The notes under the pieces are model-generated. The model ran no database searches. It was not told where the DNA came from and worked only from the letters and a program-made list of their open reading frames with translations. Of a stretch of 22,643 nt of DNA, positions 1-7,132 are shown in pieces (the stretch's first letter is position 1; the number at the start of each line of letters is the position of its first letter). Origin of the DNA: Bdellovibrionaceae bacterium UBA6776. Lineage in GTDB: Bacteria; Bdellovibrionota; Bdellovibrionia; Bdellovibrionales; UBA1609. Both the position numbers and the translations under genes were made by a program. The stretch is taken from the NCBI GenBank assembly GCA_002453155.1, contig DKGG01000018.1, forward strand, positions 1-22,643, read 5' to 3'.

Positions 1-505
1 GGGCAAAGACTTGTGAGCCCATGGATGGGCGTGTTTACTGGAGTAAATAATTGAACCTGAAAAAATGCTGGAAGAACTCATGGAAGAGTGTGTCCGGTTC
101 TATGAAATTTAGATTTGGAGAATAAGAATTTATGCACGGGAAGTGAGTCCATGGATGGGCGTGTTTACTGGAGTAATTAATTGAGTCTGAAAAAATGCTG
201 GAAGAACTCACGGAAGAGTGTGTCCACTTCTATGAAATTTGGATTTGGAGAATAAGAACTTATGCACGGGAAGAGAGCCCATGGATGGGCGCGTTTACTG
301 GAGTAGATAATTGAACCTAAAAAAATACTGGAAGAACTCACAGAAGAGTGTGTCCACTTCTATGAAATTTAGATTTGGGAATAAGAACTTATGCACGGGA
401 AGAGAGCCCACAGAGAGGCGCGTTTACTGGAGTAAATAATTGAACCTGAAAAAATACTGGAAGAACTCACGGAAGAGTGTGTCCACTTCTATGAAATATG
501 GAATT
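1..505 (+). repeat. Tandem array of four ~130-bp direct repeats
   Basis: Four copies follow one another with a period of 130, 130 and 129 bases. The core GCCCATGGATGGGC begins at 17, copy 2 (GTCCATGGATGGGC) at 147, copy 3 at 277 and a degenerate copy at 406. Each unit then runs through GTTTACTGGAGTA, a block with CTGGAAGAACTC, and ends near TTATGCACGGGAAG. Copies 2-4 share TGTCCACTTC where copy 1 has TGTCCGGTTC. Copy 1 begins with GGGCAAA at the window edge, which looks like the 3' strand of a hairpin whose other half lies outside. Related elements lie in the opposite orientation at 21964-22643. No gene with a ribosome binding site is seen here; short frames conserved between units follow from the repetition. 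Confidence 0.93.
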
Positions 506-568
506 GGTAAACTGAACGAGGAAAATGACCACATTCTTTGAAGCGGAACTCAACAATGAACAGGAACC

Positions 569-1663
569 TTAAAACTGAAAAGACACATCCAACTGGTTGC
601 GGTGGCCACGGTTGCCCGTCGTCTCATTGGTCTGAGTCCAAAAAGAAGTCCACGCAAGCTTTGCGTTTTGGCCCAACACATAAGTCAATTGTCCCATCCA
701 ACCTCGTGACCCTAAGTTTCCATTGTTAAAATCAGATTCAGAATAGAGGCCAAAAGTGGAATCCATTTCTGTTCTTCGGTAGCTCACCAAGCCAGAAAGA
801 TCTCCTGGGTTTCGACTCTCACCAAGTGATGCGCCCAAAAGATAGCCTTCAGAATCCCTGGAAGCTTTTAAGTTTTTCACGCCATTGAAAAAGACCGAAT
901 AGGGAAGGCCCAAGACTTTAGATTTGAGTCCGGCTAAAAGCTCCATGGGTTGAAAATCAGAGTTGTAAGTGGCGCTGGAGCCAGACCCAGTGACCGAGTT
1001 TCCAGCCGCACGATAAATCACCTTGTGATCTTTCAATGAACTGTAGTCATAAATTCCAGAGCCCACTTCAAATTTCAAAGACTCGCAAAATTCTGTTTCC
1101 GCAATCACCTGGAGCCCATTTAATAGAACACTTTCATCCGCCGTAGAACTGGAAGAACTTTGAACAACCCAAGAACTTCCCCCATTCACGGTGAGCTTTA
1201 CACCTTCAATGTCCCCACTTTGATATTTGAAAAAGACTCCTTCAGGACGCAAATCCGAATCCCAAATCAGTTGATTGCCACCAATGGAGTAAAAGACATT
1301 TTTCATTTTTCCTAAAGTCACGGTCCAAGGCTCTGAAGGTCTCCACTTCGCAAAAGCTTCGTCCAAAGAAAAGGACTTCGTGGAGGATCCGTCGCCTAAG
1401 GTTTGGTTTGTGGAGGTCGGATCGTCGGATCCGCTGGCTAAAGTCAGGCCAGATTCCACTTGGTCGTTCACCTGAAACACTCCCCCCAATCGTGCCCGTA
1501 AACGCTGGCGAAAATTGGGCGGAGTTGAATCTGAATCTTGATCCAAAAGTTCCGTTCGAAAACGAAAATCATTCTTAAGCTTCATGCGTTCCGACCAATC
1601 GGCTTCCGCAAAGGCTGTGCTTGCAAGAAATAGCAAAGGAAATGCTCGAATGGAAATCGCCAT
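569..1663 (-). CDS. Outer-membrane porin-like beta-barrel protein
   Basis: A 364-residue protein with a clear signal peptide (hydrophobic stretch about residues 5-17, cleavage expected after AFA near residue 19). The mature part is rich in alternating polar and hydrophobic residues, Gly, Ser and aromatics, and ends in Phe (SFQF), the usual C-terminal signature for outer-membrane barrel insertion. The N-terminal part (RFRTELLDQD, then RQRLRARLGG) resembles the putative porin families of Gram-negative bacteria, which form diffusion channels. The start is supported by a GGGGGG tract 4-9 bases upstream of the ATG. It is the last gene of a leftward cluster, 14 bases after the AgmX-like gene. No terminator is visible downstream; transcription would run into the tandem repeats at 1-505. 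The substrate cannot be predicted. Confidence 0.82.
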   Translation of the reverse strand: MAISIRAFPLLFLASTAFAEADWSERMKLKNDFRFRTELLDQDSDSTPPNFRQRLRARLGGVFQVNDQVESGLTLASGSDDPTSTNQTLGDGSSTKSFSLDEAFAKWRPSEPWTVTLGKMKNVFYSIGGNQLIWDSDLRPEGVFFKYQSGDIEGVKLTVNGGSSWVVQSSSSSTADESVLLNGLQVIAETEFCESLKFEVGSGIYDYSSLKDHKVIYRAAGNSVTGSGSSATYNSDFQPMELLAGLKSKVLGLPYSVFFNGVKNLKASRDSEGYLLGASLGESRNPGDLSGLVSYRRTEMDSTFGLYSESDFNNGNLGSRGWMGQLTYVLGQNAKLAWTSFWTQTNETTGNRGHRNQLDVSFQF

Positions 1664-1677
1664 TTTATCCCCCCGGA

Positions 1678-2202
1678 TTAAAGCGCGAATTCTAAAGGAA
1701 AGATCACTTCAATGGGCTCTCCTTCAAACTCACGAAATTGCATTCGACTCAAAGTGGAGTTCAGACACTGAAGCATCAAAGGATCATCGATGTCTGAATG
1801 GACAAGCTGAATTTCAGAAATTTTTCCCCGTGGGGAAATTTGAACCTTAAAGCTGACCTGTCCATTTAAGTCGGGCTTATCTTTGAAACGCTGAATCCAA
1901 CAGTTTTGAAATTGTCGCTGGTAGTTGGAAAACTCCAACTGAATTTCATCATTCGTCAGAGGCGAAGTCTTAGAAAGAGCTTCTTTCGAAACTTTCTTTT
2001 GCACAGCACCTTCCGAAGTCTCTGAAGGAAGTTCCTGGGGCTTCGGCAAATTGCTGGGAGATACAGTGAGTTTTTGAGCTTGGAAGCGAACACGAGGGGA
2101 GGAATCAATCAGTTCCTCATTTCCTTCAGGAGTTTGAAAGAGCCAAAAGCTAAATCCTAGGGCAATCACCATAAAGGCAATGCCGATTCCTTTGGTGATC
2201 AC
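1678..2202 (-). CDS. AgmX/PglI-type C-terminal (TonB-like) envelope protein
   Basis: A 174-residue protein with an N-terminal membrane anchor (about residues 5-22), a low-complexity Pro/Ser/Glu linker (about 25-80) and a C-terminal domain at about 90-174. That domain has the pattern of the AgmX/PglI C-terminal domain: a conserved Cys-Trp (NCWIQRF), then LNGQVSFKVQISPRGKI, a second Cys (LQC) and a closing IEVIFPLEF. Families of this kind are TonB-like periplasmic proteins, known from Myxococcus gliding and other deltaproteobacterial envelope systems. The GTG start overlaps the secG stop in GTGA, a 4-base overlap implying translational coupling. The two cysteines of the domain (Cys101 and Cys146 by count) could form a disulfide. 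A partner role for SecG or for the downstream porin is only suggested by position. Confidence 0.78.
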   Translation of the reverse strand: MITKGIGIAFMVIALGFSFWLFQTPEGNEELIDSSPRVRFQAQKLTVSPSNLPKPQELPSETSEGAVQKKVSKEALSKTSPLTNDEIQLEFSNYQRQFQNCWIQRFKDKPDLNGQVSFKVQISPRGKISEIQLVHSDIDDPLMLQCLNSTLSRMQFREFEGEPIEVIFPLEFAL

Positions 2203-2570
2203 TGAGCCTCTGGAGCGTCCTGAGATTTTTCAGAGTTTGCGTCTGGTTCCGCAGGAGTGGCCGGAGCCGTAGCTTCAGGAGCGGGCGCCACAGGAGCCGT
2301 CACATCACCAGTGTCCAAAACACTGCCACCTTTTTGGTTGGTGGTGGAAACGCAGGTCAAAGCCATACATGAAACTGCAAAACAAATGGCAAACCACTTT
2401 GTGGTCGCTGTCAAAAAGTTCCCAGCGCCTGTAGATCCGAAAACACTGTTGGAGCTTCCACCGCCTCCAAACATGCCTCCAGCGCCTCCACCTTTGGGGT
2501 CTTGAAGCAGAACGAAAACAACCAATCCCACGCCAATGATTACATGCAAAATGGCCAACAAAGTGAGCAT
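2199..2570 (-). CDS. secG: Protein translocase subunit SecG
   Basis: A 123-residue inner-membrane protein. It has two membrane segments (about residues 3-21 and 57-75) joined by the glycine-rich loop typical of SecG (LLQDPKGGGAGGMFGGG, then SSNSVFGSTGAGNFLTATTKW). SecG is the small subunit of the SecYEG channel that exports unfolded proteins. The C-terminal tail is long and rich in Ala, Pro, Glu and Asp, a common variable extension. The ATG is preceded by GGAGGAA about 9 bases upstream. In many bacteria secG follows tpiA; here tpiA is 6 kb away on the other strand, and secG is placed between a response regulator and an AgmX-like gene. Confidence 0.95.
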   Translation of the reverse strand: MLTLLAILHVIIGVGLVVFVLLQDPKGGGAGGMFGGGGSSNSVFGSTGAGNFLTATTKWFAICFAVSCMALTCVSTTNQKGGSVLDTGDVTAPVAPAPEATAPATPAEPDANSEKSQDAPEAQ

Positions 2571-2635
2571 GTCCTAAATTCCTCCGCCTTTTGGTTGATT
2601 GAAATGTCAGGCTTAAAAGAAATGACGGCCGATGT

Positions 2636-3637
2636 CTACCGCTTTTTGATTTGGGGCGGCGGAAAGCTGAGAACTTGCTTGGTGTGGCGTCGATCGAGCC
2701 AATAATCGCCCTCGGCCAAATGGCGGCCCTGTCCCAGAATCAAAGAGACCGTTTGGGCAACGATTTCGGCAAATCTCACCTCGTTGTCCACCAGTACCGT
2801 CTTCGTGTCTGGAAGGCGCACCGAAAGGGCGCCAAAAGAACGGCCTTGGCGTTGGATCGGGCAGACAATCAAAGAGTTAAATTGAATGTCTTTCAACTCA
2901 CCCACTACATTTTTAAAGAAAGGATCCGTCTTTAAATTTTCAAGAGCCACAATTTTGCCAAAGTTCACCGCTTGGCTCAGCTCCGGGTATTTGTTCAAAT
3001 CCAACTCGATTCCACAGGCATCTTTGTTGTCATTGGAGGCAACCACCACTCCATGGTTTGCGTCCACCACATGCACAATCGAACAGCGAACTCCATTCAT
3101 TTTAAGAGCCGCCATAGACGTTAAATTGTGCAAAATGTCCTCTAAAGGAGCTTTTGCCAGAGCTTGCTTTAAAACCAAATCCGTCAAATGCAAAACAAGA
3201 GCATCATCTTCCAAAGCTACAGATTTTGGTTCCTGGGAGTTGTTCCACTTTTTCTGGCCTCGCAAATGAAACACCAGGCGCTGGTACATGTCGATCCAAG
3301 TGAAAGGCTTTACCAGGTAATCGCGGGCACCTGCGCGAAGGGCGGCGTGAACATTGGTGGCAGAGTTGTGTCCTGACATGACGATGCACTGAACGGGAGA
3401 GTGTCTGAGCGCATCTTCGTTTTTCACAAAGGAGAGAAGATTTAATCCCCCATCGGGAAGCATCAGATCCAAAAGCAAGAACTTGGGCTTCCAATCTAAG
3501 AGGAGCCTTTGAGCTTGGCGGCCATTGAGCGCAACCTTTGCCTCAAATCCGCGGTGGGACAGTTCTGAGGCCAAACGGTGGGCCATTTGCCCATCATCAT
3601 CGGCAATCAAAACTTTCACTGGCTTGGTTGTGCTCAT
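2636..3637 (-). CDS. Response regulator with C-terminal GAF domain
   Basis: The 333-residue protein begins with a receiver domain (residues 6-125). The acidic pocket is Asp13/Asp14, the phospho-acceptor Asp57 (LLLDLMLPDGG), the switch Ser88 (VMSGH) and Lys110 (YLVKPF). After a linker, residues about 140-315 look like a GAF domain, a small-molecule or signal-binding fold (MNGVRCSIVHV, then SLIVCPIQRQGRSFGALSVRL). There is no DNA-binding or enzymatic output domain, so the output is probably by protein contact. The start at 3637 is chosen because GGGAGA lies just upstream and homologues begin at the receiver; a frame open to 3760 lacks support. No histidine kinase is encoded nearby. It is divergent from tmk (76 bases between) and 65 bases upstream of secG. 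Confidence 0.85.
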   Translation of the reverse strand: MSTTKPVKVLIADDDGQMAHRLASELSHRGFEAKVALNGRQAQRLLLDWKPKFLLLDLMLPDGGLNLLSFVKNEDALRHSPVQCIVMSGHNSATNVHAALRAGARDYLVKPFTWIDMYQRLVFHLRGQKKWNNSQEPKSVALEDDALVLHLTDLVLKQALAKAPLEDILHNLTSMAALKMNGVRCSIVHVVDANHGVVVASNDNKDACGIELDLNKYPELSQAVNFGKIVALENLKTDPFFKNVVGELKDIQFNSLIVCPIQRQGRSFGALSVRLPDTKTVLVDNEVRFAEIVAQTVSLILGQGRHLAEGDYWLDRRHTKQVLSFPPPQIKKR

Positions 3638-3698
3638 AAATTCTCCCTTTTTCTTTTTCGGACAGAGGCGCCGCATTAGTGACAGTTTTCCGGATTTA

Positions 3699-3714
3699 TT
3701 GGACAAAGGTCCAA
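3699..3714 (+). promoter_or_regulatory. Inverted repeat enclosing the tmk ribosome binding site
   Basis: TTGGAC and GTCCAA form a perfect 6-base inverted repeat separated by AAAG. The last A is the first base of the tmk ATG, and the AAAGG ribosome binding site lies in the loop and the start of the right arm. In mRNA this would be a small hairpin over the initiation site; in DNA it would be a 16-bp operator-like dyad in the divergent region between tmk and the response regulator gene. With arms this short it could be chance. Confidence 0.35.
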
Positions 3715-4355
3715 TGCCATTTGTTGTATTTGAAGGTCTCGACGGTTCCGGGAAAAGCACCTTGATTCAAGGGCTTGAGTCCCGTTTGACCGCAAAAGGC
3801 CATAAAGTTGTCGTGACCCGAGAACCCGGTGGAACTCCCCTTGGAGAAGCGCTTCGAAATGTAGTGACCACAATAGAAGGCCAAGCGCCCACTCCAAAAA
3901 CGGAAGCTCTGCTTTATCAGGCCATTCGGGCGCAGCATGTGGACTTGGTGATTCGGCCGGCAATGGAGCGTGAAGATTGGATTTTGTGTGATCGTTTTCG
4001 CGCCAGCTCCGTGGCCTTTCAAAGCGGCGCTCGTGGTTTGAGGGAGGAGCAAATTGAGTGGCTCAATGACTTCTCCACAGGGAGTCTTCAGCCCGAGCTC
4101 ACCGTGCTTTTAGATCTGACCGTAGAAGAATCCCAGCGCCGCCTTCAAAAAAGATATTCAGAAAATGACGGCTCTTTGGATCGTTTTGAAAGTGAAGCCG
4201 CAGCCTTTCATGAGCGCGTTCGAGCTTCCTATTTGAAGCAATCAAAGGTCCCTGAAAACAAGGATTCCTGGAAGGTTTTGGACAGCTCAAAGCCTCCGGA
4301 AGTACTTTTGACGGAACTGCTTGAAACTCCATTTTTAAAACAAAAAGGAATCTGA
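3714..4355 (+). CDS. tmk: Thymidylate kinase
   Basis: The 213-residue dTMP kinase phosphorylates dTMP to dTDP using ATP, an essential step in dTTP synthesis in the cytoplasm. It shows the P-loop FEGLDGSGKST (residues 6-16), the thymidine-binding TREPGGTPLGEALR block (35-48), the DR motif (CDRFRASS, 92-99), the QSGARGL segment and an arginine-rich LID (RRLQKR, 142-147). Length matches the family (about 205-215). The start at 3714 is chosen because it directly precedes the conserved FVVFEG strand and has AAAGG upstream; the frame remains open back to 3525 but that part overlaps the divergent response regulator. holB follows after 3 bases, and tmk-holB-tatD is a widely conserved order. Confidence 0.96.
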   Translation: MPFVVFEGLDGSGKSTLIQGLESRLTAKGHKVVVTREPGGTPLGEALRNVVTTIEGQAPTPKTEALLYQAIRAQHVDLVIRPAMEREDWILCDRFRASSVAFQSGARGLREEQIEWLNDFSTGSLQPELTVLLDLTVEESQRRLQKRYSENDGSLDRFESEAAAFHERVRASYLKQSKVPENKDSWKVLDSSKPPEVLLTELLETPFLKQKGI

Positions 4356-4358
4356 CCT

Positions 4359-5312
4359 GTGACCTCTCTCAAATCACAATTGATTGGCAATGATTTGGTT
4401 TGGGAGCGTTTGATCCAGTTGGAATCAAAAGCCAAACTTCCCACGGCCATGGCCTTTGTGGGTCCAGAAGGTGTGGGAAAGTTGAAAATGGCGAAGGCTT
4501 TGGTGCAATGGACCCTTTGCGACTCCCATTCAGCCTGTGGAGTTTGTGGCCCCTGTCAAAGGGTGGCGGCAGACAGTTCCGAAGCCCTTGTGGTTCTGGA
4601 GCCCGACGGCGAGTGGATCAAGGTGGATCAAATTCATGAACTGCTTCGTCAATTGTCTTTGAGGTCTTTGAGGGCCCGCCGATTTGTGGTGATCGATCCG
4701 GCGCACAAAATGAATTCTCAAAGTTCCAATGCACTTTTAAAAATGCTTGAAGAGCCTCCGGAAGGAACTCATTTTATCCTTGTCACTTCACAAGTTTCCG
4801 CCTTGCTTCCCACCATTCGATCTCGAGTTCAAAGTTTTCGATTTTTTCCGCTGTCCAATGAGGAGCTGAAAACTCATCATCAAGAATCTCCCGATTGGCT
4901 TTTAAACCTTTCGCGGGGCCAAATTTCTGAGCTTGAATTTTGGGCCGAAGAGGAAATGTCTGAAGTTTTAAATCAGGTGGAGCAAGGTCTACACTCTTTG
5001 GCAAAGAAAGATTTGGAGGGGTGGCTCGCGCTGTTGCCTCTGGTGAAAGATCGAAAGATGTTTTACCGCATCTCTAAGATCTTTCAGTTTTTCTTTCGAG
5101 ACCTGTCTTTTGAGTTTCAGGAAGGCGAGTATTCTTTGCCTTTTTCCAAGCGCTTAAAGTCCGAGTTTTCCTGGCCCAAAAACGGGTTGGCCCTGGCCTG
5201 GCAAAGGGCCTTTGAGTTAGAATCATCCATTCAAGGCAATGCAGACCGAAGCCTGTTGTTTCAAAATTTCTATTTTGATCTTTGGTCGCAGGCAGAAGGC
5301 GAGAGGCTTTGA
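4359..5312 (+). CDS. holB: DNA polymerase III delta-prime subunit
   Basis: A 317-residue AAA+ clamp-loader subunit that helps load the sliding clamp at replication forks. The Walker A-like loop reads GPEGVGKL (35-42), with Leu in place of the usual Ser/Thr after Lys, consistent with the weak or absent ATPase of delta-prime. Four cysteines at 54, 60, 63 and 66 (CDSHSACGVCGPC) form the family's zinc module. SNALLKMLEEPP (123-134) and the arginine-finger region TIRSRVQ (152-158, SRV instead of the usual SRC) follow. The start is GTG with AAAGGAA upstream. It lies 3 bases after tmk and touches tatD without a gap, so the three genes are probably one operon. Confidence 0.92.
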   Translation: MTSLKSQLIGNDLVWERLIQLESKAKLPTAMAFVGPEGVGKLKMAKALVQWTLCDSHSACGVCGPCQRVAADSSEALVVLEPDGEWIKVDQIHELLRQLSLRSLRARRFVVIDPAHKMNSQSSNALLKMLEEPPEGTHFILVTSQVSALLPTIRSRVQSFRFFPLSNEELKTHHQESPDWLLNLSRGQISELEFWAEEEMSEVLNQVEQGLHSLAKKDLEGWLALLPLVKDRKMFYRISKIFQFFFRDLSFEFQEGEYSLPFSKRLKSEFSWPKNGLALAWQRAFELESSIQGNADRSLLFQNFYFDLWSQAEGERL

Positions 5313-6092
5313 GTGGAAAAATTTTTTGATGTTCACACACACATCAACATGGTCAAGCGTCCAGCGGATGAGGTGGTTGAAGCGGCCAAGGCCGCAGGCG
5401 TAGAGAGAGCCATCAACATTGGAACCGGACCCGATGATTTTGAAACGGTTTTGGAACTGGCGCGAAAATATCATCCCTTTCTCGTTTGCACTTTAGGGGT
5501 GCATCCCCACGAAGGCGTGGTTTGGGAAAAGTCCGTGGCGGACTTCATTCAAAAAGAGGCCTCGCAAAACACCCAGGTGGTGGCTGTGGGTGAAATCGGA
5601 TTGGATTATTATTACAACAATTCTCCGCGGGAAGAACAATTGACGGCCTTTCATGAACAAATGGAGTTGGCCCAAAGTTTAAAGCTTCCGGTAGAAATCC
5701 ACACCCGCGACGCCGAAGAAGACACCAAAGAGGTGTTGCAAAAATTTCGTGGCAAGGTGAGAGGACTTCTTCACTGTTTTACGGGCACCTGGGATTTGGC
5801 AAAAGAAGCCTTGGATTGTGGTTTTGATATTTCTATCAGTGGAGTGGTGACGTTTAAAAAAGCCGAGGAACTTCGAGAAACCGTTCAAAAAATTCCCCTC
5901 GATCGCTTGCATGTGGAAACGGATGCTCCCTTTTTGGCACCAATGCCCCACCGGGGAAAAGAAAACGAACCGGCCTTTGTCTCCCACACCGCTCAAAAAG
6001 TGTCAGAAATCAAAGGCGTCAGCTTGCACGAACTCAGTGAAAAAACCCGAGCAAACGCTCTTGACCTGTTTCACCGAATGAACCTAAGTTAG
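5313..6092 (+). CDS. tatD: TatD-family metal-dependent DNase
   Basis: A 259-residue TIM-barrel hydrolase. Metal ligands of the TatD family are all present: His8 and His10 (DVHTH), Glu94 (VGEIGLDYY), His130 (EIHTRDA), His154 (LHCFTG) and Asp204 (ETDAPFLAP). Members have been described as 3'-5' exonucleases or DNases and, in some cases, as D-amino-acyl-tRNA deacylase-like. Length matches the family (about 255-265). The GTG start follows the holB stop directly, with GAGAGG upstream within holB. It could be called YcfH/TatD; the exact substrate is not decided by sequence. Confidence 0.94.
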   Translation: MEKFFDVHTHINMVKRPADEVVEAAKAAGVERAINIGTGPDDFETVLELARKYHPFLVCTLGVHPHEGVVWEKSVADFIQKEASQNTQVVAVGEIGLDYYYNNSPREEQLTAFHEQMELAQSLKLPVEIHTRDAEEDTKEVLQKFRGKVRGLLHCFTGTWDLAKEALDCGFDISISGVVTFKKAEELRETVQKIPLDRLHVETDAPFLAPMPHRGKENEPAFVSHTAQKVSEIKGVSLHELSEKTRANALDLFHRMNLS

Positions 6093-6127
6093 GGTCCGTC
6101 TGACATTCAAAAATCAAGGAGTAAAAC

Positions 6128-7132
6128 GTGGGTAAAGTGCGTGTAGGAATTAATGGTTTTGGCCGCATTGGACGATTGGCTTTTCGAGCGGGTTTTCAAG
6201 ATTTGGAAATCGTAGGAATCAACAACGTCGCGGATGCTGCTCTTTCTGCACATTTGCTCAAGTACGACTCCACCCATGGAATTTATGATCAGTCTGTGGA
6301 AGCGGTTGAAGGTGGAATGATTGTGGGTGGAAAAAAGATCCCCATGTCTTCCACAAGAAATCCGGCGGAGATCCCATGGAAAGAGTGGGGTGTGGATGTT
6401 GTTTTTGAATGTACGGGAGCTTTTAAAAAGCGTGAAGATTTTCAAAAGCATTTGGCTGCGGGAGCCAAAAAGGTTTTGGTCAGTGCTCCTGCTCCGGAAG
6501 CGGATTTGACTGCAGTTTATGGCATCAACCACGAATCTTACGATCCCAGCAAACACAACGTTGTCAGCAATGCTTCTTGCACCACCAACTGTTTGGCACC
6601 GGTCGCAAAAGTTTTGAACGATTCCTTTGGCATTGAAAAAGGCATGATGACCACGGTTCACTCCTTCACAAATGACCAAATGGTTTTGGATGCCTCTCAC
6701 AAAGACTACCGTCGTGCGCGCACGGCCTCCACATCGATGATTCCCACCACAACCGGTGCGGCAAAATCCGTAGGCTTGGTTTTGCCAGAGCTGAAAGGAA
6801 AGATTGACGGTGTGTCTGTTCGAGTCCCCACTCCTAACGTGAGTTTGGTGGATTTTGTTTTTGAATCTCAAAAATCGGTGACCGCAGAAGCCATCAATGA
6901 GGCTTTGACTCGCGCTTCACAAGGAGAGCTGAAGGGCGTTCTTGGAGTGGAGTCTGCACCTTTGGTGAGCGTAGATTACAATGGCAATCCTTTGAGCTCT
7001 ATTGTGGATTTGCCAAACACCATGGTTCTCGGAGACAACTTGGCAAAAGTCTTCGCGTGGTATGACAACGAGACAGGATTTTCTTACCGCATGGTAGATA
7101 TGGCCAAGCACATGGCTCAACGAGGTTTGTAA
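6128..7132 (+). CDS. gap: Glyceraldehyde-3-phosphate dehydrogenase
   Basis: A 334-residue glycolytic enzyme that converts glyceraldehyde-3-phosphate, NAD and phosphate to 1,3-bisphosphoglycerate. The Rossmann motif INGFGRIGR (8-16) is followed by the catalytic SNASCTTNC with Cys151, His178 (TTVHSF) and the C-terminal WYDNETGFSYR. At the adenine-ribose position it reads GINNVAD, with Asn where many NAD-specific enzymes have Asp, so cofactor preference is worth noting. The start is GTG with AAGGAG 6 bases upstream. It lies 35 bases after tatD and its stop overlaps the pgk start by one base (TAATG), so gap and pgk are translationally linked. Confidence 0.98.
   Translation: MGKVRVGINGFGRIGRLAFRAGFQDLEIVGINNVADAALSAHLLKYDSTHGIYDQSVEAVEGGMIVGGKKIPMSSTRNPAEIPWKEWGVDVVFECTGAFKKREDFQKHLAAGAKKVLVSAPAPEADLTAVYGINHESYDPSKHNVVSNASCTTNCLAPVAKVLNDSFGIEKGMMTTVHSFTNDQMVLDASHKDYRRARTASTSMIPTTTGAAKSVGLVLPELKGKIDGVSVRVPTPNVSLVDFVFESQKSVTAEAINEALTRASQGELKGVLGVESAPLVSVDYNGNPLSSIVDLPNTMVLGDNLAKVFAWYDNETGFSYRMVDMAKHMAQRGL

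Noticed and set aside
60..250. Short conserved frames in the left tandem units beginning around the ATGCTGGAAGAACTC block
   Set aside because: No ribosome binding site, stops differ between copies, and one or two copies have lost the ATG.
1..505. CRISPR array
   Set aside because: The whole 130-bp unit is repeated with no unique spacers, and there are no cas genes.
3525..3713. N-terminal extension of Tmk
   Set aside because: The extra residues overlap the divergent response regulator and are not part of the kinase fold; the ATG at 3714 has its own ribosome binding site.
6061..6090. Promoter for gap inside the end of tatD
   Set aside because: TTGACC is followed 18 bases later by TAAGTT, which matches the -10 consensus at only three positions.
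6107..6871. Long open frame antisense to gap
   Set aside because: It mirrors the conserved gap coding sequence and resembles no protein family.
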